Made by a program: the position numbers and the translations under genes. The notes beneath the pieces are model-generated. The model saw nothing but the letters and a program-made list of their open reading frames with translations, made no database searches and was not told the origin of the DNA. Shown in pieces: positions 1 to 12,098 of a stretch of 64,000 nt of DNA; position 1 is the stretch's first letter, and the number at the start of each line of letters is the position of its first letter. Origin of the DNA: Notolepis coatsorum (Eukaryota > Chordata > Actinopteri > Aulopiformes > Paralepididae); NCBI GenBank assembly GCA_963971535.1, contig OZ020589.1, positions 85,778,258 to 85,842,257 of the forward strand, written 5' to 3'.

Positions 1-507
1 CTGGACCACATACCACTTTAACATAACATTTAATCAGAGCAGCATAACTGGACCACATACCACTTTAACATAACATTTAATTAATCAGAGCAGCATAACT
101 GGACTGCATACCACTTTAACATAACCTTTAATTAATCAGAGCAGCATAACTGGACCACATACCACTTTAACATAACCTTTAATTAATCAGAGCAGCATAA
201 CTGGACCACATACCACTTTAACCTTTAATCAGAGCAGCATAACTGGAACACATACCACTTTAACATAACATTTAATCAGATCAGCATAACTGGACCACAT
301 ACCACTTTAACATAACATTTAATCAGATCAGCATAACTGGACCACATACAACTTTAACATAACATTTAATCAGATCAGCATAACTGGAACACATACAACT
401 TTAACATAACATTTAATCAGATCAGCATAACTGGAACACATACCACTTTAACATAGCATTTAATCAGAGCAGCATAACTGGACCACATACCACTTTAACA
501 TAACCTG
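1..507. repeat. Minisatellite, 47/51-bp unit
   Basis: About ten head-to-tail copies of a unit that starts CTGGACCACATACCACTTTA and ends in CAGAGCAGCATAA. Some units carry an extra TTAA and are 51 bp rather than 47 bp. Copies differ by a few substitutions. The array is already running at the left edge, so its true length is unknown. Confidence 0.95.
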
Positions 508-957
508 TAGAATGCATATTGCATAATTTTACTTTAGATACTTAAGTACATTCAATAGAAAATACTTCTCTACTTTTACTTAAGTAGAATTTGAATGGAG
601 GACTTTTACCAGAGTACACAATGAGTGACAGGCGATTCACACTTGGTGTTATACTTGCTGTTGGCCAAACAACAAGAGGAGTGTTTGTATTTCTTCCAGG
701 ATTGCTGCTTTGCTATTCTGTCATCCGGTTTTACATGTTACTTACTGTAGTCAACATTACAATTAATTATTTTGTGTGAAGTGTGTGCAACCCAAAATAA
801 TGTTTTGGAGTCAATGTGACTGACAATTATAGAGCAAGTCACATCATATATGTAGTAAAAAGCTGAGTTAGCTCACTTTCTTTCCATTATTTTTATCAGC
901 AGATTAACCAACATTTAGCCAAGTCCACTTGTTATCTAGTGTTGTATAGCAAGTTCC
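508..957. other. Unassigned AT-rich sequence
   Basis: No gene, repeat unit or transposon end is recognised. A 62-codon open frame at 591-779 has no recognisable domain and is probably chance. Confidence 0.4.
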
Positions 958-975
958 CTTCATGTCCTGTACACC

Positions 976-1800
976 TCTGGTTCCTCCCCGGATGCTGTCC
1001 TGAAAACTCTCCAGGAGAACTTTCTAAAAATCCAAGCTGGTTTTTCCGCCCTTTGCCTGGTCCTAAACACCAGCAAGACCAAAGTTATGTGGTTCGGCCA
1101 CAAGGGTACCTCCCAGACTGGCACCATTGTAGCCGCCGATGGCAAAAAGCTTGAACTGGTCACCTCTTATAAATACCTGGGAGTGTGGATCGACACCAAA
1201 CTCTCCTTCTCTGAACACCTAACTAAACTGCAGGCCAAAGTCAAAGCAAGGCTTAGCTTTCTGTATAGGAACCGTTCCTCCTTCACTAGATCTGCTAAAC
1301 TCACCATGGTCCAGATGACTGTCCTGCCGCTATTTGATTTTAGCGATGCAATCTACCGCTTGGCCCGTAAAGGTGATCTAGAGCGCTTAGATATCCTATA
1401 TCACTCCGCCATTCGCTTCGCTACCAATGCCCCCTACAGGACCCACCACTGCGAGCTATACTCCCTAGTAAACTGGCCCTCCCTGGAGATTAGACGCAAC
1501 ATCCACTGGCTGGCCTTTGTATATAAAACACTTCTAGGCCGTAATCCCCCTTACTTTACTCGCCTAGTCCACCCTCGTCCACTCCCAAATTACCACACCC
1601 GGTCAGCCACACATATCCTGGTAAACTCCCCCCATGCCAACTCCTCACAAGGCCGTTCCTCCTTTCAGTACGCAGCAGCTGATAGCTGGAACACACTACA
1701 AAAAACCTTAAATATGGAAACGTTTATTTCAATTAGATTGTTTAAGGAAACTTTAACAAACTCCCTAGAGCACTCAAGTAGATATTTCTCCATGTGCTAA
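976..1800 (+). pseudogene. LINE reverse transcriptase, C-terminal part (L2/CR1/Rex-like)
   Basis: One open frame from about 976 to the stop at 1798-1800 encodes the late palm/thumb and C-terminal region of a non-LTR reverse transcriptase. Visible are a KTKVMWFG stretch and YKYLGVWID, the motif that follows the catalytic palm in jockey/CR1/L2-type polymerases, and then the long helical C-terminal region. The endonuclease and the catalytic YADD-type motif are missing, so this is a 5'-truncated copy. About 210 bases of 3' UTR follow, then a tail at 3059-3087 that is separated from it by a fold-back element. The tail ends in TGATGATGATGATG, a microsatellite end typical of these LINEs. The clade is uncertain. 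Confidence 0.8.
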
Positions 1801-2014
1801 CACCATGCTGCCACTATTGTTCTGTTGTCCACCAGTTGTTGTTCAGTTCAGTTGTTGCTCTGTATGTATGTCCTGCCTTTTTAATAATGTTCCTTTGTGT
1901 TTTTATTTATTTATTTTATTTTATCCCCCATCCCCTTTCCCCTAGGGGGCTTTTTACCCCCAAATAGGCCGTTATTGAAAATAAGAACTTGTTCTTAATT
2001 AACCTGCCTATTAA

Positions 2015-3058
2015 AGGAAAACTCCAACATTTTGGGAAATTAGCTTATTTAACATCTTAGACAAGAAGATACATACTTTTTTTGTCTCTGTGCGTGCATT
2101 TAGCTTTGGGAACAGTCGCTCCGTTAGCGTAGCTTAGCTTCATCACTGGAAGTGGGGGAGATCCGGAGCTTCATCACTGGAAGTGGGGGAGATCCGGAGC
2201 CTGACGTTCCCTTACCCTGTATACAGTCACGAAATACACTCCAAATACAACTCCAAAACGTTCATGTAAACATGTTGTGACCTGTGTATTCACCACGTGG
2301 AGTTTTTTGCCTAACCACTCCTCTCTGAGCGCAGTCAGTGATTTCAACGTGTCGTCGTGATTGTTGACATTCTCATTCATTCAAAGGATCCGAACCGATT
2401 GAAGTGTATGGATACCATGACTTAAAATCCTCTTACCTTGACGATTAAAAGCCTCCCCAATTTAGAAAACAGTAATCCAATGGCTGGTATTGATAATATA
2501 CTACTAACTACTGGACGCTCTGAGCTAACCGGAGCTAACACAGAACAGGATGGTAAATATATATATATATAATGACTTCCTTTCTGGGGTTTTCAAAATA
2601 AAAGTGCAACGTTTATAGCAGCGGAAAACGTTTATTTTGTACATTATCGAACGTTAACACGAACCTAAACTAACGTTACAACTAACCTAAAGTTACAACA
2701 ATCACGACGACACGTTGAAATCACTGACTGCGCTCAAAGAGGAGTGGTTAGGCAAAAAATTGTTCTGAGTATATTTGCTTATAAAACGTAATTGTCTAAT
2801 TCAATTATTTTTTATTTCTCCATGTGGTGAATACACAGGTCACAACATGTTTACATGAACGTTTTGGAGTTGTATTTGGAGTGTATTTCGTGACTGTATA
2901 CTGTATACCACTTCCAGTGATGAAGCTAAGCTATGCTAACGGAGCGACTGTTCCCAAAGCTAAATGCACGCACAGAGACAAAAAAGGTATGTATCTTCTT
3001 GTCTAACTCCAGGGAAGATGTTAAATAAGCTAATTTCCCAAAATGTTGGAGTTTTCCT
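2015..3058. mobile_element. Fold-back TTAA element (T2/Kolobok-like), copy 1
   Basis: The ends are AGGAAAACTCC and GGAGTTTTCCT, each flanked by TTAA (2011-2014 and 3059-3062). The arms are long imperfect inverted repeats, about 2015-2370 against 2696-3058, enclosing a loop of about 325 bases. The junction TTAAAGGAA fits the TTAAAGGRR end described for T2/Kolobok MITEs. Removing the element and one TTAA restores a normal LINE 3' tail. No transposase is encoded. The loop matches sequence at 18022-19265 in the reverse orientation. Confidence 0.85.
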
Positions 3059-3156
3059 TTAAAATAAAGGTTTGATGATGATGATGTCCATAACTTGTAT
3101 AGACAATTAGGAGTTCCATTCATTTTCATTTAGCTTTGTCATTAATACAGACATCA

Positions 3157-3662
3157 GAGAGAGACACGGTGGTGTAGTGGTTAACACTGTCGCCTCACAG
3201 CAAGAAGGTCCAGGGTTCGATTCCCGCTTGGGGACCAGGTTTCCATGATGCCAGGTACCCAGGTGGGGAATCTCCCAGGCCTTTCTGTGTGGAGTTTGCA
3301 TGTTCTCCCTGTGCTCGCAAGGGTTTCCCCCCCGATAAGATAAACCCAATGGAAAAACATGCACAACAACAGATCGCTAACGCTGTGGCGTCCTTGACGA
3401 AGACGGACAGGAGCACTTGGATTGGTCCCCTGGCGCGGCTCACGTTGACGCCTGTCTGCTCCCGGCTGCCCTTGGGGGGGAAGGACGACGGGATGGGTTA
3501 ATCGCAGAGACGAATCGCATCGGCGATTCTAAAGAGACAATGCATGCGTGTGTGTTCCGGTGTGTGTGCTAAAAACTAACCGCTGTGTGTGTACCGCTAA
3601 AACATTGAGTGTCGTTGCATGCCGAATAAAGACCTCTGCAACAGGTCCTGCATTATTATTAT
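3157..3662 (+). repeat. tRNA-derived SINE
   Basis: The head has an RNA polymerase III A box (GTAGTGGTTAACA) near 3173 and a B box (GGTTCGATTCC) near 3213, at normal tRNA-like spacing. A longer unrelated body follows, including the TGGAGTTTGCATGTTCTC segment common in vertebrate SINE-like repeats. It ends in an ATTATTATTAT tail at about 3650-3662. The short open frames across it are incidental. Confidence 0.75.
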
Positions 3663-4675
3663 ATAAAGAGAGAGACAGGGTGCTGAGAGACAGGGTGCTG
3701 TCATAGTGTTATTGTCATTGAGCATCCTGATGGCCTGGGAATAGAAGCTCCTTCTGAGTCTCTCTGTGCTTGCCATGAGACTCCGGTATCGCTTGCCTGA
3801 CCGCAGCAGTTCAAAGAGGCAGTTGTTTGGGTGGCTGGAGTCTTTGATTATTCTCTTAGCCTTACCCATGCAATGCTTGTTGTAAATGTCTTGGAGAGTG
3901 GGAAGCCCACCTCCAATTGTGCGTTCGGCTGAACGGGCCACTCTCTGTAGTCTGCTACGGTCTTGTGCGGCGCTATTCCCAAACCAGGAGGTGATATTGC
4001 CAGTTAGGATGCTCTTTATTGTGCATGAGTAGAAGTTCTTAAGGATCTTCTGACTCACTTTGAACTTCCTTAGGCGCCTAATGAAGTAGAGGCGTTGCCG
4101 TGCCTACTTGACTACACTGTCAATGTGTGTGGTCCATGTCAAGTCCTCGGATATGTGGACTCTGAGGTACTTAAAACTGTTCACTCTCTCAACCGGTGCC
4201 CCGTTGATGCTGAGGGGGCTGTAGTCCCTGACCCCGACCTCCTAAAGTCCACAATCATCTCTTTTGTTTTGCTGACGTTCAGGGAGAGGCAGTTCGCCTG
4301 ACACCTTCCAGGTAGCGTGAATATTAAAGGCAACCAACTTGTGTTCAGCCTTGCGTTCAGCATTTCTCTGATTGGCCACACGGAGACGTGACCGCGCTGC
4401 CGCGCGGCAGAGAGTTGCAGCGGCCATCTTCCGTTGTTGAATTGTTTACATCAGGGTGAACGCTATTGTATTCGCAAATATGAGAGCCAGCAATACGCAG
4501 CTCCAGTTAACCTAATTTATACCGTAATGAATCATTAAAAAATATACCGTTAACTGGAATATATTGTTTCTTTACACATATGTTGGGATTATGTAATTGG
4601 TTTGTCATGACAAAACAATAAAAATCGCTACTTTACATCAGGGTGAACGCTGTTAGTAACGCTGCCACCACCCAC

Positions 4676-4848
4676 TTCAATGACAGAGCTCTCATATTTG
4701 CGAATGCATAAACTATATCTTAAATTATGGCTATGTGTCTAATATGGCTGTTGCGAAGTCATTGATAAGCGACAGCCATATTAGACACATAGCCATAATT
4801 TAAGATATTGTTTATGCATTCGCAAAATATGAGAGCTCTGTCATTGAA
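4676..4848. repeat. Long hairpin (inverted repeat)
   Basis: A left arm at about 4676-4751 is repeated in inverted orientation at about 4772-4848, with roughly 20 bases between and only a few mismatches. It lies inside the Mutator-like element. Diverged half-copies of the arm occur near 26690-26760 and 50980-51025. Confidence 0.85.
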
Positions 4849-5045
4849 GGGCTTCTACAACGGAGCACGGCCGCTGCTGCGTCAAGCCGGCGGCGGCGCA
4901 CGGAAGCCGGGGACAAACTACAGCATCGCCCCGCTGGCGCTTCAGCAGCCTCCACGGGCGAAATAACATATACCGTTACAGCGTACAGTTCCACACTGAT
5001 GTACAGTGACACCCAGAGTTTCTAGTTACAGTAGTGACGCGTGAA

Positions 5046-5215
5046 TCGAGATAGTCCTAACAGTGTTTATTATTAAGAGTCAGATAGTCCGCACAGTGTT
5101 TATAGTCCTAACAGTGTTTATTAGTAAGAGTCAGATAGTCCTAACAGTGTTTATTATTAAGAGTCAGATAGTCCTAACAGTGTTTATTATTAAGAGTCCT
5201 AACAGTGTTTATTAT
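5046..5215. repeat. Tandem repeat, about 33-bp unit
   Basis: Four to five copies of AGTCCTAACAGTGTTTATTA followed by TTAAGAGTCAGAT, with length variation. Two further diverged units lie at 52224-52310, outside this element. Confidence 0.85.
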
Positions 5216-5650
5216 TAATTAACGTCATAAACCAACTACCAGATTTATTTTGCACCAGGGAACTTGAAGGTTCCTGCCGCTTGCGCTCACGGCAAAAGGG
5301 GGCGGGCTAGCGGCGTGGGGTCGTGGCCATTCAGAGAAAAGCTGAACACAAGTTGGTTGCCTTTAATATTCACGCTTCCAGGTAGGCCCTCTCATTGTTT
5401 GCAGAGGTCAGGCACACCACTACTGTGTCGTCAGCAAATTTGATGATTGTGTTGTTGTTCCGCTGTGCCACACAGTCGTGTGTGTACAGCGAGTAGAGGA
5501 GGGGACTCAGAACACAGCCCTGGGGGGCCCCAATGTTGATGGTGATGGATGAGGAGGTGCAGTTGCCTGCTCTCACCACCTGGGGTCTACCCGTCAGGAA
5601 GTCCAAGACCCACTGGCAGAGGTCATAGTTCAAGCCCATAGTTCAAGCCC

Positions 5651-6289
5651 ATCCAAGAGCACATCCATCTGATTTGAGCCTTGTTTTAAACCAGTTTCTC
5701 CCATTGCTCAATAGAGTGGCCTTTTTTAAGTTAAAGTGCATCACTTAGTGGTGAATTCATTAATAAAGAACACAACAGTCGATAGAATCCCACAAGCACG
5801 CGGACATGTCTGAGAACACAACACTCAATATAATCCCACAAGCAAGCGGACATGTCTGAGAAAATGACAGGTGAAATAAAAAGTCCCAGTGTGGGAGGCT
5901 TCCTGCAGCAGCTTCTAGGTCCACACAGAGGGAAATAACAGACGTGAAACACTATTGTAGCAGGTAAACCATCCTTGGTAATTTTTTAATTGGTAGAGAT
6001 CTTATTGGGATGAGAAGAAACATCCCAGTTTAATGTCTCCATTGGCTCTGCTATGCTTTTTTAACCATTACTCAGCACTAGCACAGCCATGGAGAAAATG
6101 CCACTAATTCCCGCCAGGAACGGCCGGGTCAGATGACCCCACAGCTTATATGAGAAATATGAGAAAAATAAACAGTGTAAACTACATAATTACCTCTGAA
6201 TATAAAAATATGAGGTTTACCACAATGAAATGTAGGTTTGAGTGACATAATAATAAAAATTTAAAGAAATTATAATAATATTTTTTTAT
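5651..6289. other. Unassigned sequence with one short duplication
   Basis: The only structure seen is a unit of about 52 bp repeated twice at 5769-5862 (core AATCCCACAAGCA then GCGGACATGTCTGAGAA). No gene is recognised. Confidence 0.4.
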
Positions 6290-6363
6290 TTTGGGTGGAA
6301 GAGCCACACATTGACGGTCAAAGAGCCACATGCAGCTCGCGAGCCACAGGTTGGCCACCCCTG
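6290..6363. mobile_element. hAT-like element, right end only
   Basis: It ends in GGTTGGCCACCCCTG after the segment AAGAGCCACATGCAGCTCGC. The same terminus closes the complete element at 55422-57134. No left terminus CAGGGGTGGCC is found upstream, so this copy is truncated. Nothing is recognised between it and 6630. Confidence 0.75.
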
Positions 6364-6634
6364 CGCTAGACGCTCGCAAAGTGCTGTGACTTTCGTCTGT
6401 TCCAACGGCCCATTATGTGGAATAACGTTCTAATTACATTTTCCTGAAGTTATTTTGAAATTGCAGAAACCGTGCCAGATAAAACTGGTACTTTTAGGAA
6501 AAGTCATTGAGTGACAGAGCTGAGTGACGAGGATACATTTATTGAAAATGCCTAGGGGTCATTTTGACCCCTTGTCGGCTGTGCTAGTGTTAGGGGAGAA
6601 AAAGATAATTGGCCTCTTTTGACACATACTTTAA

Positions 6635-6861
6635 AGGGGACATGTACTGCTATTCCTAGCACTATTTGGGCAACTTTACACAATTCCTGTTAGTCTATTG
6701 AAGACATCTGTAAGTTTTTTTTCAAAAAAATGCATTGTTTTATATTTCTAATCAAGTACTCAAAACCATCATTTTCCAGCTTCAAGATTTCAGGCTGTTA
6801 TGGCCTGGCTCCGCCCATAAGCACTTTGAGTGACAGTCAGTCCACACAGTCTGCGACTGGT

Positions 6862-6909
<48 letters not shown>

Positions 6910-7069
6910 GTGCGAGAGAGAGAGAGAAAAAAAAGACAGGCCGTCTCTTCCTTTAGTTTTTTCTCTCCATGCGCCAGCTTGTGGGGGGGGGGGGCTCCCT
7001 TCCTCCCCTCTCCCGTGTGGCGCGGCAGGTCCCCCCCCCCCCCAAGTGCTCCCTCCCTCTCTCTCTCTG

Positions 7070-7115
<46 letters not shown>

Positions 7116-7497
7116 CCTCTTTCTCCCTCTCTCTCTCCCTCTCTATCTCTCTCTCTCTCTCTTCCTCCAGAGTATGCAGAGGTGTCGGGTTTCACTGCCT
7201 CGCAGTATGAGGAAGTGGTTTTCCACTCGCTGTCTGTCTAGTCTAGGTAGATTGTGGGCGGGCATTAGCTACAACCACAGAGCCAATCACATCACTGTCT
7301 TCTACCCAGAGCCTGAATGACGTGACTCAGGCCTTCAAATCAGGATGGACAAATTTACTGGAGCAGGAAATTATCTGAGCTGAATCAGAGCAATCCGGCA
7401 ATATGGTATTTAGACACTAAAACACATTGATACTAACTCCTATTACTATAATACAATTCTAGAGACTGAAAAATGACATTTATAGTACATGTCCCCT
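6635..7497. mobile_element. T2/Kolobok-like MITE with opposed GA and CT tracts
   Basis: The ends are AGGGGACATGTACT and AGTACATGTCCCCT, flanked by TTAA at 6631-6634 and 7498-7501. The segment AAAAAAATGCATTGTTTT and the bases after it are shared with the smaller element at 55695-56117, so both belong to one family. A (GA)n tract near 6866-6900 faces a (CT)n tract near 7050-7165, so the interior can fold back. Long open frames across the tracts are low-complexity artefacts. Confidence 0.85.
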
Positions 7498-7529
7498 TTA
7501 AAGTCACAACTCATACCAGGAGTCACAAC

Positions 7530-10500
7530 ATCATCCACGCAGTCGACCCTTTCACCCACACAGTCTACCCTTTCATCCACACAGTATCCCCTCTTTCACC
7601 CACACAGTCTACCCTTTCATCCACAGAGTCAACCCTTTCATCCACACAGTCTACCCTTTCATCCACAGTCTACCCTTTCATCCACACAGTCTACCCTTTC
7701 ATACACACAGTCTACCCTTTCGTCCACACAGTCTACCCTTTCATCCACACAGTCTACCCTTTCATCCACACAGTCGACACTTTCATCCACACAGTCGACC
7801 CTCTCGTCCACACAGTCTACCCTTTCATCCACACAGTCGACACTTTCATCCACACAGTCGACCCTTTCATCCACACAGTCTACCCTTTCATCCACAGTCT
7901 ACCCTTTCATCCACACAGTCTACCATTTCATCCACACAGTCTACCCTTTCATCCACACAGTCTACCCTTTCGTCCACACAGTCTACCCTTTCATCCACAC
8001 AGTCGACACTTTCATCCACACAGTCGACCCTTTCATCCACACAGTCTACCTTTTCATCCACACAGTCGACCCGTTCATCCACACAGTCTACCCTTTCATC
8101 CACACAGTCTACCCTTTCATCCACACAGTCGACCCTTTCATCCACACAATCAACCCTTTCATCCACACAGTCTACCCTTTCACCCACACAGTCGACCCTT
8201 TCATCCACACAGTTGACCCTTTCATGCACACAGTCGACCCTTTCATCCACACAGTCTACCCTTTCATCCACACAGTCTACCCTTTCATCCACAGTCTTCC
8301 CTTTCATCCACACAGTCTACCCTTTCATCCACACAGTCGACCCTTTCATCCACACAGTCTACCCTTTCATCCACACAGACTACCCTTTCATCAACACAGT
8401 CTACCCTTTCATCCACACAGTCGACCCTTTCATCCACACAGTCGACCATTTCATCCACACAGTCGACCCTTTCATCCACAGAGTCAACCCTTTCATCCAC
8501 ACAGTTGACCCTTTCATCCACACAGTCGATCCTTTCATCCACACATTCTCCCCTTTCATCCACACAGTCTACCCTTTCATCCACACAGTCTCCCCTTTCA
8601 TCCACACAGTCGACCCGTTCATCCACACAGTCTACCCTTTCATCCACAGTCTACCCTTTCATCCACACAGTCGACCCTTTCATCCACACAGTCGACCCTT
8701 TCATCCACACAGTCAACCCTTTCATCCACACAGTCTCCCCTTTCATCCACACAGTCTACCCTTTCATCCACACAGTCTACCCTTTCATACACACAGTCTA
8801 CCCTTTCGTCCACACAGTCTACCCTTTCATCCACACAGTCGACCCTTTCATCCACACAGTCGACACTTTCATCCACACAGTCGACCCTTTCATCCACACA
8901 GTCTACCCTTTCATCCACAGTCTACCCTTTCATCCACACAGTCTACAATTTCATCCACACAGTCTACCCTTTCATCCACACAGTCTACCCTTTCATCCAC
9001 ACAGTCTACCCTTTCATCCACACAGTCGACACTTTCATCCACACAGTCGACCCTTTCATCCACACAGTCTACCCTTTCATCCACACAGTCGACCCGTTCA
9101 TCCACACAGTCTACCCTTTCATCCACACAGTCTACCCTTTCATCCGCACAGTCGACCCTTTCATCCACACAGTCTACCCTTTCATCCACACAGTCTACCC
9201 TTTCATCCACACAGTCGACCCTTTCATCCACACAATCAACCCTTTCATCCACACAGTCTACCCTTTCACCCACACAGTCGACCCTTTCATCCACACAGTT
9301 GACCCTTTCATCCACACAGTCGACCCTTTCATCCACACAGTCTACCCTTTCATCCACACAGTCTACCCTTTCATCCACAGTCTACCCTTTCATCAACACA
9401 GTCTACCCTTTCATCCACACAGTCGACCCTTTCATCCACACAGTCTACCCTTTCATCCACACAGACTACCCTTTCATCCACACAGTCAACCCTTTCATCC
9501 ACACAGTCGACCCTTTCAGCCACACAGTCGACCCTTTCATCCACACAGTCAACCCTTTCATCCACACAGTCGACCCTTTCATCCACACAGTCAACCCTTT
9601 CATCCACACAGTTGACCCTTTCATCCACACAGTCGACCCTTTCATCCACACATTCTCCCCTTTCATCCACACAGTCTACCCTTTCATCCACATAGTCTCC
9701 CCTTTCATCCACACAGTCGACCCGTTCATCCACACAGTCTACCCTTTCATCCACAGTCTACCCTTTCATCCACACAGTCGACCCTTTCATCCACACAGTC
9801 GACCCTTTCATCCACACAGTCAACCCTTTCATCCACACAGTATCCCCTTTCATCCACACAGTCTACCCTTTCATCCACACAGTCTCCCCTTTCATCCACA
9901 CAGTCGACCCTTTCATCCACACAGTCTACCCTTTCACCCACACAGTCTCACCTCCTTTCATCCACACAGTTGACCCTTTCATCCACACAGTCGACCCTTT
10001 CATCCACACAGTCTACCATTTCATCCACACAGTCTACCCTTTCATCCACAGTCTACCCTTTCATCCACACAGTCTACCCTTTCATCCACACAGTCGACCC
10101 TTTCATCCACACAGTCTACCCTTTCATCCACACAGACTACCCTTTCATCCACACAGTCTACCCTTTCATCCACACAGTCTACTCTTTCATCCACACAGTC
10201 GACCCTTTCATCCACACAGTCGACCCTTTCATCCACACAGTCGACCCTTTCATCCACACAGTTGACCCTTTCATCCACACAGTCGACCCTTTCATCCACA
10301 CATTCTCCCCTTTCATCCACACAGTCTACCCTTTCATCCACACAGTCTCCCCTTTCATCCACACAGTCGACCCTTTCATCCACACAGTCTACCCTTTCAT
10401 CCACAGTCTACCATTTCACCCACACAGTCGACCCTTTCATCCACACAGTCAACCCTTTCATCCACACAGTTGACCCTTTCATCCACACAGTCAACCCTTT

Positions 10501-11000
10501 CATCAACACAGTCTCCCCTTTCATCCACACAGTCTACCCTTTCATCCACACAGTCTCCCCTTTCATCCACACAGTCGACCCTTTCATCCACACAGTCTCA
10601 CCTTTCATCCACACAGTCTCACCTTTCATCCACACAGTCGACCCTTTCATCCACACCAGTCTCACCTTTCATCCACACAGTCTCACCTTTCATCAACACA
10701 GTCTCCCCTTTCATCCACACAGTCTACCCTTTCATCCACACAGTCTCCCCTTTCATCCACACAGTCGACCCTTTCATCCACACAGTCTCACCTTTCATCC
10801 ACACAGTCTCACCTTTCATCCACACAGTCGACCCTTTCATCCACACAGTCTCACCTTTCATCCACACAGTCTCACCTTTCATCAACACAGTCTCCCCTTT
10901 CATCCACACAGTCTACCCTTTCATCCACACAGTCTCCCCTTTCATCCACACAGTCGACCCTTTCATCCACACAGTCTCACCTTTCATCCACACAGTCTCA
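7530..11000. repeat. 21-bp satellite array, about 3.5 kb, ends at assembly gap
   Basis: About 165 copies of CCCTTTCATCCACACAGTCT plus A/G. Units vary mainly at the bases after CAGT (CTA, CGA, CAA, TGA, CTC). The period is a multiple of three and the unit has no stop in most frames, so long open frames of heptapeptide repeats appear on both strands. These are not genes. Units shortened to 19 bp recur near 7665, 7893, 8290, 8647, 8918, 9378, 9752, 10048 and 10402, and variant units recur in the same order, which indicates higher-order repeats. The right end is lost in the N run. Confidence 0.97.
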
Positions 11001-11200
11001 NNNNNNNNNNNNNNNNNNNNNNNNNNNNNNNNNNNNNNNNNNNNNNNNNNNNNNNNNNNNNNNNNNNNNNNNNNNNNNNNNNNNNNNNNNNNNNNNNNNN
11101 NNNNNNNNNNNNNNNNNNNNNNNNNNNNNNNNNNNNNNNNNNNNNNNNNNNNNNNNNNNNNNNNNNNNNNNNNNNNNNNNNNNNNNNNNNNNNNNNNNNN
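11001..11200. other. Assembly gap (200 N)
   Basis: Exactly 200 unknown bases, probably a placeholder length, between two different tandem arrays. Confidence 0.99.
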
Positions 11201-11341
11201 TCCAAGTGTCCACATTCCCCTCTGTCTCTCTCTCTCTCTCTCTCTCTCTTAAAGTGTTGTGTCCACATTCCCCTCTGTCTCTCTCTCTTTTCAAGTGATG
11301 TCTCTCTCTCTCTCTCTCTCTTTTCAAGTGTCCACATTCCC

Positions 11342-11390
<49 letters not shown>

Positions 11391-11835
11391 CTCTCTTCTC
11401 TCTCTCTCGTCTCTCTCTCTCTCTCTCTATCTCTCTCTTTCAAGTGCTGTGTCCACATTCCCCTCTGCATTCTATCTCTCTTTTCAAGTGATGTGTCCAC
11501 ATTCCCCTCTGCATTATCTCTCTCTTTTCAAGTGCTTTGTCCACATTCCCCTCTGCATTCTCTCTCTCTTTTCAAGTGATGTGTCCACATTTCCCTCTGC
11601 ATTATCTCTCTCTTTTCAAGTGCTGTGTCCACATTCCCCTCTGCATTCTCTCTCTCTTTTCAAGTGCTGTGTCCACATTCCCCTCTGCATTCTCTCTCTC
11701 TTTTCAAGTGATGTGTCCACATTCCCCTCTGCATTCTCTCTCTCTTTTCAAGTGCTGTGTCCACATTTCCCCTCTGCATTCTCTCTCTCTTTTCAAGTGA
11801 TGTGTCCACATTCCCCTCTTCACCGTCTCTCCCTT
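11201..11835. repeat. 44-bp CT-rich tandem array
   Basis: Repeats of AAGTGCTGTGTCCACATTCC, then CCTCTGCATT, a (CT)n run and TTTTC. The CT run expands near 11340-11440. Open frames here are periodic artefacts. Confidence 0.95.
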
Positions 11836-12078
11836 TTCACACATCTCCACGCAGCTCGACACCACTTCATAAACACGCAGCACTTCTGCCTAAAAGTATG
11901 TATTGATGGTCCTCCTCTGCTGTCAGGAGGAGGAGATGCTGGAGTCAGCTGTCAGGGCTGGTTTTATCGGCACAAGAGATGGCTATGTCAGGTGCCGCAG
12001 AGACAGCTCGCAGCTTGGTGGCTTGCTGAATAGCTGAAGTGTTCATTATGTCAATGCTCCTTTCAATGTTAGATTTAA
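11836..12078. other. Unassigned flank of the DIRS-like element
   Basis: No gene or repeat is recognised between the CT array and the DIRS-like left terminus. Confidence 0.4.
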
Positions 12079-12098
12079 GTTATATTTCGTATTGCATC

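Larger units (their letters stand above)
4315..5375. mobile_element. Mutator-like (or Merlin-like) non-autonomous element
   Basis: The terminal inverted repeats begin GCGTGAATATTAAAGGCAAC. They are perfect for about 35 bp and similar for another 20. The flanks are a 9-bp direct duplication, TTCCAGGTA, at 4306-4314 and 5376-5384. That spacing fits Mutator-like elements, and Merlin is an alternative. No transposase is visible. The interior holds a near-perfect hairpin (4676-4848) and a short tandem array (5046-5215). It splits an L2-like LINE. Confidence 0.85.
3663..5650 (-). pseudogene. L2-like LINE reverse transcriptase remnant, split by an insertion
   Basis: Read on the minus strand, 5640-5376 encodes the RT core, with [34 protein letters not shown] and the catalytic FADDTVV box. 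4314-3663 then encodes the post-catalytic region, with [20 protein letters not shown] and [19 protein letters not shown]. The two halves are separated by the Mutator-like element at 4315-5375. A short deletion and several frameshifts are present. The same family is at 22410-25245, where the missing middle can be read. The element is inactive. Confidence 0.85.

Noticed and set aside
1-507. CRISPR-like regular repeats
   Set aside because: Units are contiguous with no unique spacers, and the DNA is eukaryotic. The same applies to the arrays at 28936, 42355 and 57227.
6730-7320. Frames rich in Arg-Glu or Ser-Leu across 6730-7320
   Set aside because: Translation of GA and CT microsatellites inside a MITE.
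7473-10591. Long open frames of repeated heptapeptides on both strands
   Set aside because: They follow directly from a 21-bp tandem unit lacking stops. There is no start context, no domain, and frames swap at each 19-bp unit.
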